This document shows positions 35,878 through 44,739 of a stretch of 64,000 nucleotides of DNA, piece after piece (positions within the stretch are counted from its first letter, which is position 1; each line of letters begins with the position of its first letter). The position numbers and the translations under genes are program-made. Under the pieces are notes generated by a model. It saw nothing but the letters and a program-made list of their open reading frames with translations. It was not told where the DNA came from and did not search any database. The DNA comes from Planctomonas psychrotolerans. Lineage in GTDB: Bacteria > Actinomycetota > Actinomycetes > Actinomycetales > Microbacteriaceae. Where the stretch lies: the NCBI RefSeq assembly GCF_008642235.1, contig NZ_SJEV01000001.1, positions 2,250,400 through 2,314,399 of the forward strand. Reading direction: 5' to 3'.

Positions 35878-36428
35878 CGAGCCATTCTGGCGCAGAGATG
35901 GTGTGCGCCGATCGGTGATTCGAGCGACTGCACTTTCGACACCGCTCCCGTTCCGAGTCCCCGGTTGAGTCCCGCTTCCACTCTCCTTCCCCGCTTCCGC
36001 TGTATGGGTGGCGGGGAGCGTGGGTGGGAGCGGCGAATGCGTGCTGGAGCGCGGAGAGCGTGGCTGGCGCCGACCTCGCGGTCGCGTGGCCCGACGCGGA
36101 CAAGTGGCTCCTCGCACAGGCGGCGTCGGATCACTAGCGCCTCGAGATGACTGAATCGGCAGCAGCCGCATGCCGTGACTGAGCCGGAACTGAGGCCAGA
36201 GGTTGATCCTGGAGGAACCTTCCCGCCGCTGCGGGAAGTTTCTCCGGGTAGGAAACAAGGTGGTAACGATTGCGGTGCGGCCGGGAAACACGGGCTGGAT
36301 AGCGTTCGATGCGCCCCCTCGGTACGCCCCCGTTTTCCGGCCGTTCGCGCTCGCTCGGACAGTCGGCATTCCGTTCTCGCCGATCCCTGCCGGGGGTGTT
36401 CCATCCACCTCTCCCGCAAAGGATCGTT
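35878..36428. other. 550-bp region without a confident gene
   Basis: It holds the promoter region of the asparaginase gene and little else I can name. Plus-strand 35997-36137 reads as a plausible protein C-terminus (ADLAVAWPDADKWLLAQAAS, stop TAG 36135-36137) without a usable start, perhaps a gene remnant. A hairpin at 36219-36238 (CTTCCCGC, 4-nt loop, GCGGGAAG, then TTTC) could be that remnant's terminator. Confidence 0.4.
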
Positions 36429-38066
36429 ATGCACTCAACCTGGGGTTCGCTCCCGCGACGATGGGTCGTCACCATCGTCGCGCTGCTTCTGGCCGTTCTG
36501 CTCGCCGTCGGGGCCATGGCATCCGCCCTGACCGCCACGCTTCTCACCGCCACAACCGCGCCCGCGGTCGGCGACACCGCGCCCACGGGGCCGGGCGGCG
36601 TGGTCACCGATCCCGCGCTCACCATCACGAGCGCCAGCTACCGCACCGCGGTTCGCGCGGCGGCGGCGGATAAGCCGCAGGTGTCCGTGGTGGCGACGGG
36701 CGGCACGATCGCCGGCAAGGCCGCCAGTCGCGACAACTTCACCGACTACCGCGCCGGTACCTACCTGATGTCCGACCTGGTCGGCGTGCTGCAGCCGGAG
36801 ATCGGTGCCATCGCCGACGTGACGTCGGTGCAGTTCGGTAACGCCGGGTCGAGCGGGTACACGATCGCCCAGTTCCACGAACTGACGCTCGCGGTGGAGA
36901 AAGAACTCGAGACCGCAGACGGGGTCGTGGTCACCTCCGGAACGGACACCATGGAGGAGTTCGCCTACTGGCTCGACCTCACCGTGCAGAGCCGCAAGCC
37001 GATCGTGATCACCGGCGCGATGCGTCCGTGGGCGGCAGGCGAGGGTCCGGGGGACGACATGGTGATCGGCTCGGACGGTCCCGCGAATCTGCTCAACGCC
37101 GTGAAGCTGGCCGCGAGTGCGGAGACCTTCTGCTTCGGCACGGTGCTGATGCTGAACGACACCCTGCAGGCCGCGCGCGACGTGACCAAGACCAACTCTT
37201 ACCGCACCGACACCTTCGACAGCCCGAACACCGGCTCGCTCGGGTACATCGATGGGGCGAACATCACCATCAACCGCGCACCGGCGCGCGTGCTCGACTG
37301 CGACGACGAGGGGTGGTTCACGCCGTTCGATCTGTCGGAGGTGTCACCGGAGTCCCTGCCGCGCACCGAGATGCTGGTGAGTTACCAGCAGGCCGGCGGC
37401 GAGTCGATTCCCGCCTTCGTGGCGGCAGGCGTCACCGGGATCGTGACGGAGGGCACGGGTGCCGGAGGCATCTCGTCCGCCATGCGCGCCGCCAGAACCG
37501 ACGCGATCGCGGCGGGGGTCTGGTTCGTGAACGCCACCCGCACCGGCACCGGTTCCAGCTACTCATCCGGTGACGGCATCATCGCGGCCAATGACCTGAC
37601 CGGGGTGAAGGCACGCCTGCTCCTCCTGCTGACCCGCGCATTCACCACCGACTTCCAGGAAGCGACCACCTGGTTCTCGACGATCGGACAGCCGAGCTAC
37701 AAGTCGTCGGCCCTCGCGGAGACGGTACCGGCAGTACCGGGGGGCGAGGTGCCCGCACCCGAGCCGACTCCGGTACCTGACCCCGAGCCGACCGAGGCAC
37801 CCGAGCCGACCCCGTCACCGGAGCCGGAGCCGACCGTCGCACCCGAGCCCACCGGCGAGCCGGCGCCCACCGACGCGCCGATCGAGCCCGACCCCGAGAC
37901 CACGTCGGCACCCGCGGCCGTCGGCGGCGGCAGCGGCCCCGGCGGTCCCCTAGCCAGCACCGGCTTCTCCGGTGCCGGGGCGGCGGCCCTCGCCGGCATC
38001 GCCGTGCTCCTGGGCACCGGCCTCTGGGCCGGCCAGCGGTACCGGATGCGACTCCGCCTGCAGTAG
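36429..38066 (+). CDS. Asparaginase with C-terminal LASTG wall-anchor signal
   Basis: 545-aa exported type II-like L-asparaginase (asparagine to aspartate plus ammonia). N-terminal membrane/signal segment about 12-45. Catalytic domain about 83-425 with ATGGTIAGK (T93), VVTSGTDTMEEFAYW (T172, D173) and ITGAMRP. A Pro/Glu/Thr repeat linker (about 440-490, units of PEPTP/EPT) leads to LASTG (508-512), a hydrophobic helix and the basic tail RYRMRLRLQ. This is the sorting-signal layout; LAxTG is the motif used by class E sortases. No sortase gene is in the window. ATG 36429 follows AAAGGA. Terminator at 38102. Confidence 0.88.
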   Translation: MHSTWGSLPRRWVVTIVALLLAVLLAVGAMASALTATLLTATTAPAVGDTAPTGPGGVVTDPALTITSASYRTAVRAAAADKPQVSVVATGGTIAGKAASRDNFTDYRAGTYLMSDLVGVLQPEIGAIADVTSVQFGNAGSSGYTIAQFHELTLAVEKELETADGVVVTSGTDTMEEFAYWLDLTVQSRKPIVITGAMRPWAAGEGPGDDMVIGSDGPANLLNAVKLAASAETFCFGTVLMLNDTLQAARDVTKTNSYRTDTFDSPNTGSLGYIDGANITINRAPARVLDCDDEGWFTPFDLSEVSPESLPRTEMLVSYQQAGGESIPAFVAAGVTGIVTEGTGAGGISSAMRAARTDAIAAGVWFVNATRTGTGSSYSSGDGIIAANDLTGVKARLLLLLTRAFTTDFQEATTWFSTIGQPSYKSSALAETVPAVPGGEVPAPEPTPVPDPEPTEAPEPTPSPEPEPTVAPEPTGEPAPTDAPIEPDPETTSAPAAVGGGSGPGGPLASTGFSGAGAAALAGIAVLLGTGLWAGQRYRMRLRLQ

Positions 38067-38101
38067 CGGCGGCATCCGGCGGACCGGTCCGCGTCAGGCA
38101 C

Positions 38102-38135
38102 GAGGGCGCCATCGCATCGCGGTGGCGCCCTCTTT
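38102..38135 (+). terminator. Rho-independent terminator after asparaginase gene
   Basis: Perfect 10-bp stem GAGGGCGCCA (38102-38111) with TGGCGCCCTC (38123-38132), 11-nt loop, followed by TTTC. It starts 36 bp after the stop codon. Confidence 0.85.
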
Positions 38136-38158
38136 CACTCACTCTCACTCACTCACTC
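38136..38158. repeat. CACT tetranucleotide microsatellite
   Basis: Five CACT units with one 2-base interruption, immediately after the terminator, followed by short CCCT/GCCT-type runs (38175-38195). It lies between two convergent genes, so no reading frame is affected. Confidence 0.7.
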
Positions 38159-38244
38159 GCGCGTGCATGCGTGCTTCCCTCCCTGCCTGCCTGCTGCAGT
38201 GCGTGCGGGTAATGCCGGGCCGCCGATGCGTGGGCCGCTCGTCG

Positions 38245-39582
38245 TCAGGCTGACCGCGCGATGCGACGCCGAGCGGCTTCGATTTCGTCCACCAGCTCGA
38301 TGGCGGTGAGCTCACGCGTGGTCTCCTCGACGGCGAGCAGTTCGGGCACGACCTTCGACTCGTCGAGAGCATTGAGCTTGCGCGCGGAAGGCAGCACCTG
38401 GCGCTCGAGCGAGCCGACGAAACGGTTGTAGTCGTTCACGGTGCCGGTGATCGACCGACCGAGCTTGTCCACATGGGCGGCGGTAGTCGCGATGCGGGAG
38501 TACAGCTCACGGCTGAGATCGAAGACCTGCTTGGCGTCCTGCGTAAGCACGTCCTGCTGCCAGCTGAACGCGACGGTTTTCAACACGGACCAGAGCGTGA
38601 CGGGAGAGGACAGCGCCACGCGCTTGCTGAAGGCGAACTCGAGGATCGACGGGTCGGCCTCCAGCGCGGACGCCACCAGCGACTCGCTCGGGATGAAGGC
38701 GATCACCATCTCGGGGCTCGACTCGAGACCCATCCAGTACGTCTTGCTGCCGAGCGCGGAGATGTGGTCGCGCACCGCCTTCACGTGCTGTTTCAGCAGA
38801 GAATCGCGACGAGCGAGTTCGGCAGCCGACGCCGTCGACGGGATGGCGCTCGCGTCGAGGTAGGCGGTGAACGGCACCTTCGCATCCACCGCGATGCTCT
38901 TACCGCCCGGCAGGTACACGACCATGTCGGGTCGGCCGACGCCCGCATCCGAGGTGACGCTCGTCTGCACGTCGAAGTCGACGCGTTCCAGCAGCCCGGC
39001 CGCCTCGACGACGCTGCGTAGCTGCGCCTCGCCCCAAACGCCGCGGGTGCTGTTCGACGTGAGCGCCGAGGCGAGCGACTCCGCGGTGCGCCGGAGCCGC
39101 TCCTCCGACTCGGTCGCCGACCGGAGTTGGGAGCTGAGCTCGCCGTACTGCTCCCGGCGCTGTTCCTCCAGCTCGGAGACCTTGCGCTGCACGGCCTGCA
39201 GGCTCTCCGCCACCGGACTCAGCGCCACGAGCACGGCGCCGTCGACCCGGGATCGTTCCGCCTCCGCGTGCTGCAGGTCGGCGAGGCGATGCTGCAGCTC
39301 CCGCAGTCTGTCCTCCTGGGCCTCCGACCGTTCCCGGTACAGCGCGCCCTGACTGTCGAGGCGCTCTCGGAACTGCGCCGCGGCGGCATCCGACTGCGTG
39401 CGGAACGACTCGTGCGCCTGCTCCAGCTGCTCGCGTACGCCGGTGAGCGCCGCGCGGCTGGCGGCGAGGTCGCTCATCAGCGCGGAAGACGGGCCGCGGC
39501 GCCCGGAATAGACCGCCACTGCCAGCGCTCCGAGCATCGCACCGAGCACGATGCCGATCAGAAGCGCGGGGAGGAAGTTCAT
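38245..39582 (-). CDS. rmuC: DNA recombination protein RmuC
   Basis: 445-aa RmuC-family protein, thought to limit recombination between inverted repeats; it has a PD-(D/E)XK-like fold. N-terminal membrane helix (about 2-25), long coiled coil (about 35-170; many RERLDSQ and EERLRRTAE type heptads), and the RmuC domain with NSTRGVWGEAQLRSVVEAAGLLE, GRPDMVVYLPGGKSIAVDAKVPF and LTQDAKQVFDLSRELYSR. Start ATG 39582, with GTG 39588 two codons upstream as an alternative. Confidence 0.94.
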   Translation of the reverse strand: MNFLPALLIGIVLGAMLGALAVAVYSGRRGPSSALMSDLAASRAALTGVREQLEQAHESFRTQSDAAAAQFRERLDSQGALYRERSEAQEDRLRELQHRLADLQHAEAERSRVDGAVLVALSPVAESLQAVQRKVSELEEQRREQYGELSSQLRSATESEERLRRTAESLASALTSNSTRGVWGEAQLRSVVEAAGLLERVDFDVQTSVTSDAGVGRPDMVVYLPGGKSIAVDAKVPFTAYLDASAIPSTASAAELARRDSLLKQHVKAVRDHISALGSKTYWMGLESSPEMVIAFIPSESLVASALEADPSILEFAFSKRVALSSPVTLWSVLKTVAFSWQQDVLTQDAKQVFDLSRELYSRIATTAAHVDKLGRSITGTVNDYNRFVGSLERQVLPSARKLNALDESKVVPELLAVEETTRELTAIELVDEIEAARRRIARSA

Positions 39583-39762
39583 GCCCACAGTGTGCAGCAG
39601 TCCACCGACATCCGGTTCGCTCCGCGCCGGTCACCCGCCGTGTCGACGCGGCCGTGCTCGAAAGCGCTGCCTCCGCGGCACGGCCGGACGGGCGTCGCAC
39701 GAATGTGTCACTCCGCTCCTCGCCTCTGGAGCGAGTCGGCCCGGCTCGGTAACCTGCACCAC

Positions 39763-40203
39763 ATGGCCATCGCACTGGAGAACATCGGCATCGCGGTCCG
39801 CGACCTCGACGCCACCGTCGCCTTCTTCACCGACCTCGGTCTCACCGTCGTCGGCCGCGACACGGTGAGTGGCGAGTGGACCGACACCGCCGTGGGCCTC
39901 GACGGCAACCACGCCAGGATCGCGATGTTGCAGACACCGGACGGGCACGGTCGCCTCGAGCTCTTCGAGTACATCCATCCCGAGGCGATCGAAACGGATC
40001 CCACCCGTCCGAATGAGATCGGCATGCATCGGGTGGCGTTCTCGGTCGATGACATCGATGACGCCCTCGCGATCGCGGCCAGGCACGGCTGCCTGCCGTT
40101 GCGCGGCGTGGCCACCTACCGGGACCTCTACAAGCTCACATACCTGCGCGGCCCGAGCGGAATCATCGTGATGCTCACCGAGGACCTCAGAAAAGAGGCC
40201 TGA
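39763..40203 (+). CDS. VOC family (glyoxalase-fold) protein
   Basis: 146-aa two-module vicinal-oxygen-chelate protein, closest in appearance to methylmalonyl-CoA epimerase or glyoxalase-like enzymes. Pattern IGIAVRDLDATVAFFTDLGL, then GRLELFEYIHPEA (Glu ligand), GMHRVAFSVDDIDDALA (His ligand) and YLRGPSGIIVMLTE (Glu). The first usual metal ligand His is Asn (N7 in ENIGIAV), so metal binding may differ. A TAACCT box at 39750 is 7 nt before the ATG, and there is no ribosome site. Confidence 0.85.
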   Translation: MAIALENIGIAVRDLDATVAFFTDLGLTVVGRDTVSGEWTDTAVGLDGNHARIAMLQTPDGHGRLELFEYIHPEAIETDPTRPNEIGMHRVAFSVDDIDDALAIAARHGCLPLRGVATYRDLYKLTYLRGPSGIIVMLTEDLRKEA

Positions 40204-40277
40204 CGGGCGAGCACCTTCGGGCAAGCAGCGATCGGGAGGGCACCCTTCGGGAGGTTAGCGTCCGGTCGCACCGAACG

Positions 40278-40934
40278 CTATGCGAAGACCATCGAGAGCT
40301 CGACGCTCCGTTCGCGTTCGCGCTGCAGACGTGCGGCCATCTTGACGGCCTTCGCGTCGACCGAGGCCTGCCCCATCCACCCGACGCGGAGTCCCACCAG
40401 CTCGGCGAGATGCGAGACGGACTCTGCGTCGTGGCGCCGCGCAGCGTGCACCAGGATCGCCGCGCACGCCTCCGCATCGGCGAGCGCGTCGTGGTGGGCG
40501 AAGTCCTCGAATCCAGCGGCCATGGCGGCCACGGGGAGACGATAGGAGTCCAGCTCGTAGGTCTTGCGTGCGACCTGCAGCGTGCAGAGGTAGGAGAGGT
40601 CGGGGCACGGCGTACCCGACGCGGCGCATCCGCCCGCGATGACGCCCATGTCGAATCCCGCGTTGTGCGCGACGAACGGGTCGCCGTCGGCGAAGGCGAG
40701 CAGGTCGGGGAGTTGCTGCGCCCAGCCGGCCGCACCGATCACATCCGAGGCGCGGATGCCGTGAATGCGGGTGTTCCACTCCAGGAAGTCGTCGTGCCCG
40801 ACGGGAGGGCGGATGAGCCAGCCGGCCCGGTCGACGACGCGGCCGGCGCGCACCTTCACGAGGCCCACCGAACACGCGGATGCGCTGGAGGAGTTGGCGG
40901 TCTCGAAGTCGATGGCGGTGAAATTCAGGGGCAC
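40278..40934 (-). CDS. DnaQ-like DEDDh 3'-5' exonuclease
   Basis: 218-aa exonuclease of the DnaQ/epsilon type. Exo I D9 and E11 in AIDFETANSS; Exo II in FVAHNAGFDMGV near residue 95; Exo III in HHDALADAEACAAI near residue 150 (His and Asp). Followed by a variable tail. Short stand-alone proteins like this in actinobacteria are usually repair or RNA-maturation nucleases rather than the polymerase III subunit. Start GTG 40934 without a clear ribosome site. Divergent from ychF. Confidence 0.88.
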   Translation of the reverse strand: MPLNFTAIDFETANSSSASACSVGLVKVRAGRVVDRAGWLIRPPVGHDDFLEWNTRIHGIRASDVIGAAGWAQQLPDLLAFADGDPFVAHNAGFDMGVIAGGCAASGTPCPDLSYLCTLQVARKTYELDSYRLPVAAMAAGFEDFAHHDALADAEACAAILVHAARRHDAESVSHLAELVGLRVGWMGQASVDAKAVKMAARLQRERERSVELSMVFA

Positions 40935-40997
40935 GCGGTCATGCTCTCACCGACCGCCGACGATCCCGGCGCACCACGCCCGGGCAGCGCCGACCCG

Positions 40998-41012
40998 TAC
41001 GATGGACTCCCG
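40998..41012 (+). promoter_or_regulatory. Leaderless-type -10 box of ychF
   Basis: TACGAT (40998-41003) is 8 nt before the GTG start at 41012. No ribosome site is visible. Confidence 0.45.
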
Positions 41013-42085
41013 TGGCTCTCACTATTGCAATCGTCGGACTGCCCAATGTCGGCAAGTCCACCCTCTTCAACGCTCTGACCAAGAACACGGTGCTCGCCGC
41101 GAACTATCCGTTCGCGACCATCGAGCCGAACGTGGGCGTGGTCACGCTGCCCGACCCGCGCCTCGACGTGCTCGCCGGCATCTTCGGCAGTGAGCGCATC
41201 CTGCCCGCGCCGGTGTCGTTCGTCGACATCGCGGGGATCGTGAAAGGCGCAAGCGAGGGCGAGGGGCTCGGCAACAAGTTCCTCGCGAACATCCGCGAGG
41301 CGGATGCCATCGCGCAGGTCATCCGCGGATTCCACGACCCGGACGTGGTGCACGTCGACGGGCGGGTGGACGCGGCCAGCGACATGGAGACCATCAACAC
41401 CGAGCTGATCCTCGCCGACCTGCAGACCCTCGAGCGCGCCGAGGCCCGCTTCGAGAAGGAGGTCAAGGGTCGCAAGATGGAACCGATCGTGCTCGAGACC
41501 GCGCGCGCCGCTCGCGCGTTCCTCGACCAGGGCAAGCCGCTCTCGGCATCGTCCATCGACCTCGAACCGGTGCGGGAGCTCGGCCTCCTCACCGCCAAGC
41601 CGTTCATCTACGTCTTCAACGTGGACGAGACCGTGATCGCCGATGAGGCGAAGAAGGCCGAACTCGCCGCGCTCGTGGCACCGGCGGAGGCGATCTTCCT
41701 CGACGCGAAGATCGAGTCGGAGCTCATCGATCTCGAGCCCGAGGATGCCGCGGAGCTGCTCGCGAGCACCGGCCAGGAGGAGAGCGGGCTCAACCAGCTC
41801 GCCCGCATCGGCTTCGACACCCTTGGCCTGCAGACCTACCTCACGGCGGGGCCGAAGGAGGCGCGCGCCTGGACCATTCACAAGGGTTGGACCGCGCCGC
41901 AGGCCGCCGGGGTCATCCACACCGACTTTCAGAAGGGCTTCATCAAGGCGGAGATCGTGTCATTCGACGACATCGTGGCCACCGGCTCGATCGCCGAGGC
42001 CCGCGCCAAGGGCAAGGCCCGCATCGAGGGCAAGGACTACGTGATGCAGGACGGCGACGTGGTGGAGTTCCGCTTCAACGTCTAG
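41012..42085 (+). CDS. ychF: Redox-regulated ATPase YchF (Obg-like)
   Basis: 357-aa Obg-family P-loop protein that binds ATP rather than GTP and associates with ribosomes. P-loop [12 protein letters not shown] (8-19), G3 [19 protein letters not shown], a coiled-coil arm about 130-200, and the C-terminal TGS domain ([18 protein letters not shown] and [17 protein letters not shown]). The altered G4 motif NVDE (instead of NKxD) agrees with ATP specificity. Confidence 0.96.
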   Translation: MALTIAIVGLPNVGKSTLFNALTKNTVLAANYPFATIEPNVGVVTLPDPRLDVLAGIFGSERILPAPVSFVDIAGIVKGASEGEGLGNKFLANIREADAIAQVIRGFHDPDVVHVDGRVDAASDMETINTELILADLQTLERAEARFEKEVKGRKMEPIVLETARAARAFLDQGKPLSASSIDLEPVRELGLLTAKPFIYVFNVDETVIADEAKKAELAALVAPAEAIFLDAKIESELIDLEPEDAAELLASTGQEESGLNQLARIGFDTLGLQTYLTAGPKEARAWTIHKGWTAPQAAGVIHTDFQKGFIKAEIVSFDDIVATGSIAEARAKGKARIEGKDYVMQDGDVVEFRFNV

Positions 42086-42135
42086 CGCACCCTCCCGATA
42101 GAGTCGCCAGACACCCTCGATCGAAGGAATCCGCC

Positions 42136-42810
42136 ATGCCTGTCATCGCCATCGTCGGAGCCGGACCCGGACTCGGAGCGGCAGTTGCTCGAAGGTTCGG
42201 ACGCGAGGGGTTCTCGATAGCCCTGATTTCGAGGGACCAGTCGAAGCTCGACGCCATGGCCGCGGAGCTCGAGGCGTCCGGCGTAACCGCCCGTGGTTTC
42301 GCCGCCGACGTGCTGGCTCCGGCGGAACTCGAGGACGCCCTCGCGCGTGCCGCTGCCGAGCTGGGGCCCATCACCGCGCTGCAGTACAGCCCGCTTCCGT
42401 CGCGGGACTACCTCAAGCCCGTCCTCGACCTGACTCCCGAGCTGGCGCTCGAAGCGCTGTCGTTCTCGGCTCTCGGACTCATCCACGCCGTGCGCGCGGT
42501 TCTGCCCGCGATGCGTCAGGCGGGAGAGGGCAGCATCCTCTTGATCAACGGCGGGACCTCGGTGAAGGCCCGCGCGGGCTTCGCCGGCACATCGGTCGCG
42601 TTCCCCGCCGAGAGCGCCTACGGCGAGATGCTGCACGACGCGCTCGACAGCGAGGGCGTCCGCGTGAAGCAGCTCGTGATTCCGGGAGGCATCCCTCAGC
42701 TTCAGCTCGACAACGGCATCGATGACGTGGCCGATCGCATCTGGGGCCTCCACGCGGAAGACGGTCCGTTCCGCACCATGCTCATTCCGCTCGAGGACGG
42801 CAGGGAGTAG
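42136..42810 (+). CDS. SDR-fold NAD(P)-binding protein lacking catalytic Lys
   Basis: 224-aa Rossmann-fold protein of the short-chain dehydrogenase type. Cofactor loop [16 protein letters not shown] (about 7-22) and [13 protein letters not shown] are visible. At the usual YxxxK position the sequence is AYGEMLHDA, so Tyr is present but Lys is replaced by Leu, which makes a standard oxidoreductase reaction doubtful. Substrate unknown. ATG 42136 has CGAAGGA upstream. Probably monocistronic, 50 bp after ychF. Confidence 0.82.
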   Translation: MPVIAIVGAGPGLGAAVARRFGREGFSIALISRDQSKLDAMAAELEASGVTARGFAADVLAPAELEDALARAAAELGPITALQYSPLPSRDYLKPVLDLTPELALEALSFSALGLIHAVRAVLPAMRQAGEGSILLINGGTSVKARAGFAGTSVAFPAESAYGEMLHDALDSEGVRVKQLVIPGGIPQLQLDNGIDDVADRIWGLHAEDGPFRTMLIPLEDGRE

Positions 42811-42823
42811 GGCGGGGGCCGCC

Positions 42824-43258
42824 TCAGCCCGCCGCCCTGCGGATGTGCTCGGTGATCGTCTTCTCCGTCTCGGGAGTGAGCGCTCTGAGGGCGAACGAGG
42901 TCACCCAGAGGTCGCCGTCATCGAGCTGCGCGGCCTCCTCGAAACCGAGCGTCGCGTAGCGGGTGGTGTACTTCGAGGCGGCCTTGAAGAACACCACGAT
43001 CTTCCCGTCCTCGTCGGCGTAGGACGGGAACCCGTACCAGGTCTTCGGAACGAGGTGCGGCGCCACGTCGGCGACGATCCGATGGATCCCTTCTGCGAGA
43101 ACGCGGTCCTCGTCCGGCATCGCGGCGATGGCGTCGCGCACCGCCTCCTCCCCGGCGGCACGGGACTTGCCGGCCTTCTCCTGCGCGCGCACCTCGGCGG
43201 CGCGCTGCTTCACGGCCTCGCGTTCCTCCTTGGACAGCCCGGCGGATTTTTCTGCCAT
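42824..43258 (-). CDS. DUF1801 (YdhG-like) protein
   Basis: 144-aa soluble protein. The first 45 residues are a charged helix (KEEREAVKQRAAEVRAQEKAG). The DUF1801/YdhG-like domain follows: APHLVPKTWYGFPSYADEDGKIVVFFKAASKY, then RYATLGFEEAAQLDDGDLW and SFALRALTPETEKTI. Members have been described as frataxin-like iron chaperones or as unknown; I cannot choose. Convergent with the SDR gene (13-bp gap). Confidence 0.85.
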   Translation of the reverse strand: MAEKSAGLSKEEREAVKQRAAEVRAQEKAGKSRAAGEEAVRDAIAAMPDEDRVLAEGIHRIVADVAPHLVPKTWYGFPSYADEDGKIVVFFKAASKYTTRYATLGFEEAAQLDDGDLWVTSFALRALTPETEKTITEHIRRAAG

Positions 43259-43428
43259 GTCATGCTCCTTCGCTACGGTGCGCTTCGGTGCGGTGCCCTT
43301 TCCGGCCCACGATCACGTTACGACTGTTCGCCTCTCCAGCGCCTCCGACGACAGGACTATTCGGTGCACCGCGAAGCTGGAGCCGCTCCCAGATCCACGC
43401 GCTCGGCCCGGCGCAGAATGGGTCGGTG

Positions 43429-44175
43429 ATGGATATCTCGGCCACGGCACGCCCGATGCAGGGCCCGGTTGTGGCAGCGCAGGAGTGGCGGCGGGTGGCC
43501 TTCGTGCACTGGCGGGTGCCCGCCGAACGGGTCGCGCCACTCCTGCCGCGCGGCGTCGTGCCCGACATCGAGGACGGGTCGGCCTGGGTCGGTCTGATCG
43601 CCTTCGAGTTGGGGGATGCGCGGGTGGGCCCGTTCACGCTGGGCGCGCGCTGGGGGTCCTTCACCGAGGTGAATGTGCGGCTGTACGGGGTGGACGAGCA
43701 GGGGAGGCGGGGCGTCGTCTTCCGATCCTTGGAAGCGTCGAGCCTGCCGGCGGTGCTCGCAGCGCGGGGTCTCTTCTCGCTGCCCTACATCTGGGCGCGC
43801 ACTGCTCAGCGTCCCCGCCCCGGCGGCTGGGAATACACGTCGCGCCGCGTTCGCCCTGCGTTTTCGAAACCGGGGCCCGGATTCCGGCTCGCCGTCACGG
43901 TCGACTCCACACGGACTGTGGACGACGAGGTGTCGCTGTTCCTGACCGCGCGATGGGCACTGTTCCAGGGCAGGCTCGGGCGCACGCAGTGGTTGCCGAA
44001 CGAGCACGAGCCGTGGGTGCTGCACCCCGCGGAGATGACCTTTCTCCGGGACGACCTCCTGGCGGCGGCCGGGCTGCCGGGGATCGCCGACGGTCCGCCG
44101 GACTCCGTGCTCTTCAGCCCCGGGGTGAACGCGAAGTTCGGTCGCGGGGAGTGGCTCGACCTGAACACGGGATGA
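43429..44175 (+). CDS. DUF2071 (YqjF-like) protein
   Basis: 248-aa protein of unknown function in the DUF2071/YqjF family. Family motifs: FVHWRVPAERVAPLLPRGV, DIEDGSAWVGLIAFEL, FTEVNVRLYGVDEQGRRGVVFRSLEAS and the C-terminal LLAAAGLPGIADGPPDSVLFSPGV. Start ATG 43429 is assumed; AGAAT and GGGTCGG lie just upstream but no strong ribosome site is seen. Single gene. Confidence 0.85.
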   Translation: MDISATARPMQGPVVAAQEWRRVAFVHWRVPAERVAPLLPRGVVPDIEDGSAWVGLIAFELGDARVGPFTLGARWGSFTEVNVRLYGVDEQGRRGVVFRSLEASSLPAVLAARGLFSLPYIWARTAQRPRPGGWEYTSRRVRPAFSKPGPGFRLAVTVDSTRTVDDEVSLFLTARWALFQGRLGRTQWLPNEHEPWVLHPAEMTFLRDDLLAAAGLPGIADGPPDSVLFSPGVNAKFGRGEWLDLNTG

Positions 44176-44235
44176 GATCACGCCCATGACGTCGCCGGTT
44201 GAGCCCGGGGTGTGAGGGCGCCCGCGCGTCGCGGG

Positions 44236-44532
44236 TCAGAGGGCGTCGAGCTGACGGAGGGCCTCCCGCGCTCGTTCCAGGCGCACGTCGGCCGGGTCTT
44301 CCCACCAGTACGGGCCGCGCTCGCCGAGTCCGTGCTTGGCCAGCCCGACCCGGACGCGGGCGGCGGCCACCGCATCCTCGTCGCCCGCCTTCTTCGCGAC
44401 GCGCACGCCCGACCTGCCTCGCCCGAGGTGGGACTTCAGGTCCTCGACGACGTCATCGGGCAGCGACGGATCCGTGCGGCGCCACCGGCGTCCGTTGATC
44501 ATCAGCCACCGCTCGTCATCCCTGTCGGTCAT
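44236..44532 (-). CDS. Conserved small protein (often annotated Tol biopolymer transporter)
   Basis: 98-aa charged soluble protein: RDDERWLMINGRRWRRTDP, then LPDDVVEDLKSHLGRGRSGVRVAKK and GERGPYWWEDPADVRLERAREAL. Homologues are frequent in actinobacteria and carry the unsupported name biopolymer transporter Tol; nothing here shows transport. The pattern suggests a small DNA- or RNA-associated helical protein, but that is inference. The frame stays open far upstream only because of base composition; ATG 44532 is the natural start. Confidence 0.8.
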   Translation of the reverse strand: MTDRDDERWLMINGRRWRRTDPSLPDDVVEDLKSHLGRGRSGVRVAKKAGDEDAVAAARVRVGLAKHGLGERGPYWWEDPADVRLERAREALRQLDAL

Positions 44533-44585
44533 GGTTCGACCGTACAGAGTGCGCGACGGTGGTCGCGCCGGACCGTGTGGATGCG

Positions 44586-44705
44586 CCCCTTCGACAGGCT
44601 CAGGGACCGTGGAGACCGACGAAGGGACGTTCCGTGTGCGGACCCTGAGCTTGTCGAAGGGTCGTTCCGCATCCACGGTGCGTCCCTTCGACAGGCTCAG
44701 GGACC
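44586..44705. repeat. Three REP-like elements upstream of the FGE-fold gene
   Basis: Copies at 44586-44608 (CCCCTTCGACAGGCTCAGGG type), 44640-44663 (inverted, GACCCTGAGCTTGTCGAAGG) and 44682-44705 (again the first orientation). Alternate orientation, same family as at 22.4, 24.05 and 54 kb. They fill the 207-bp divergent gap 44533-44739, so any promoter of the FGE-fold gene must lie in or very near them. Confidence 0.88.
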
Positions 44706-44739
44706 GCGTGGGCGGCGCGGGATGTGGAACACTGCCGGA

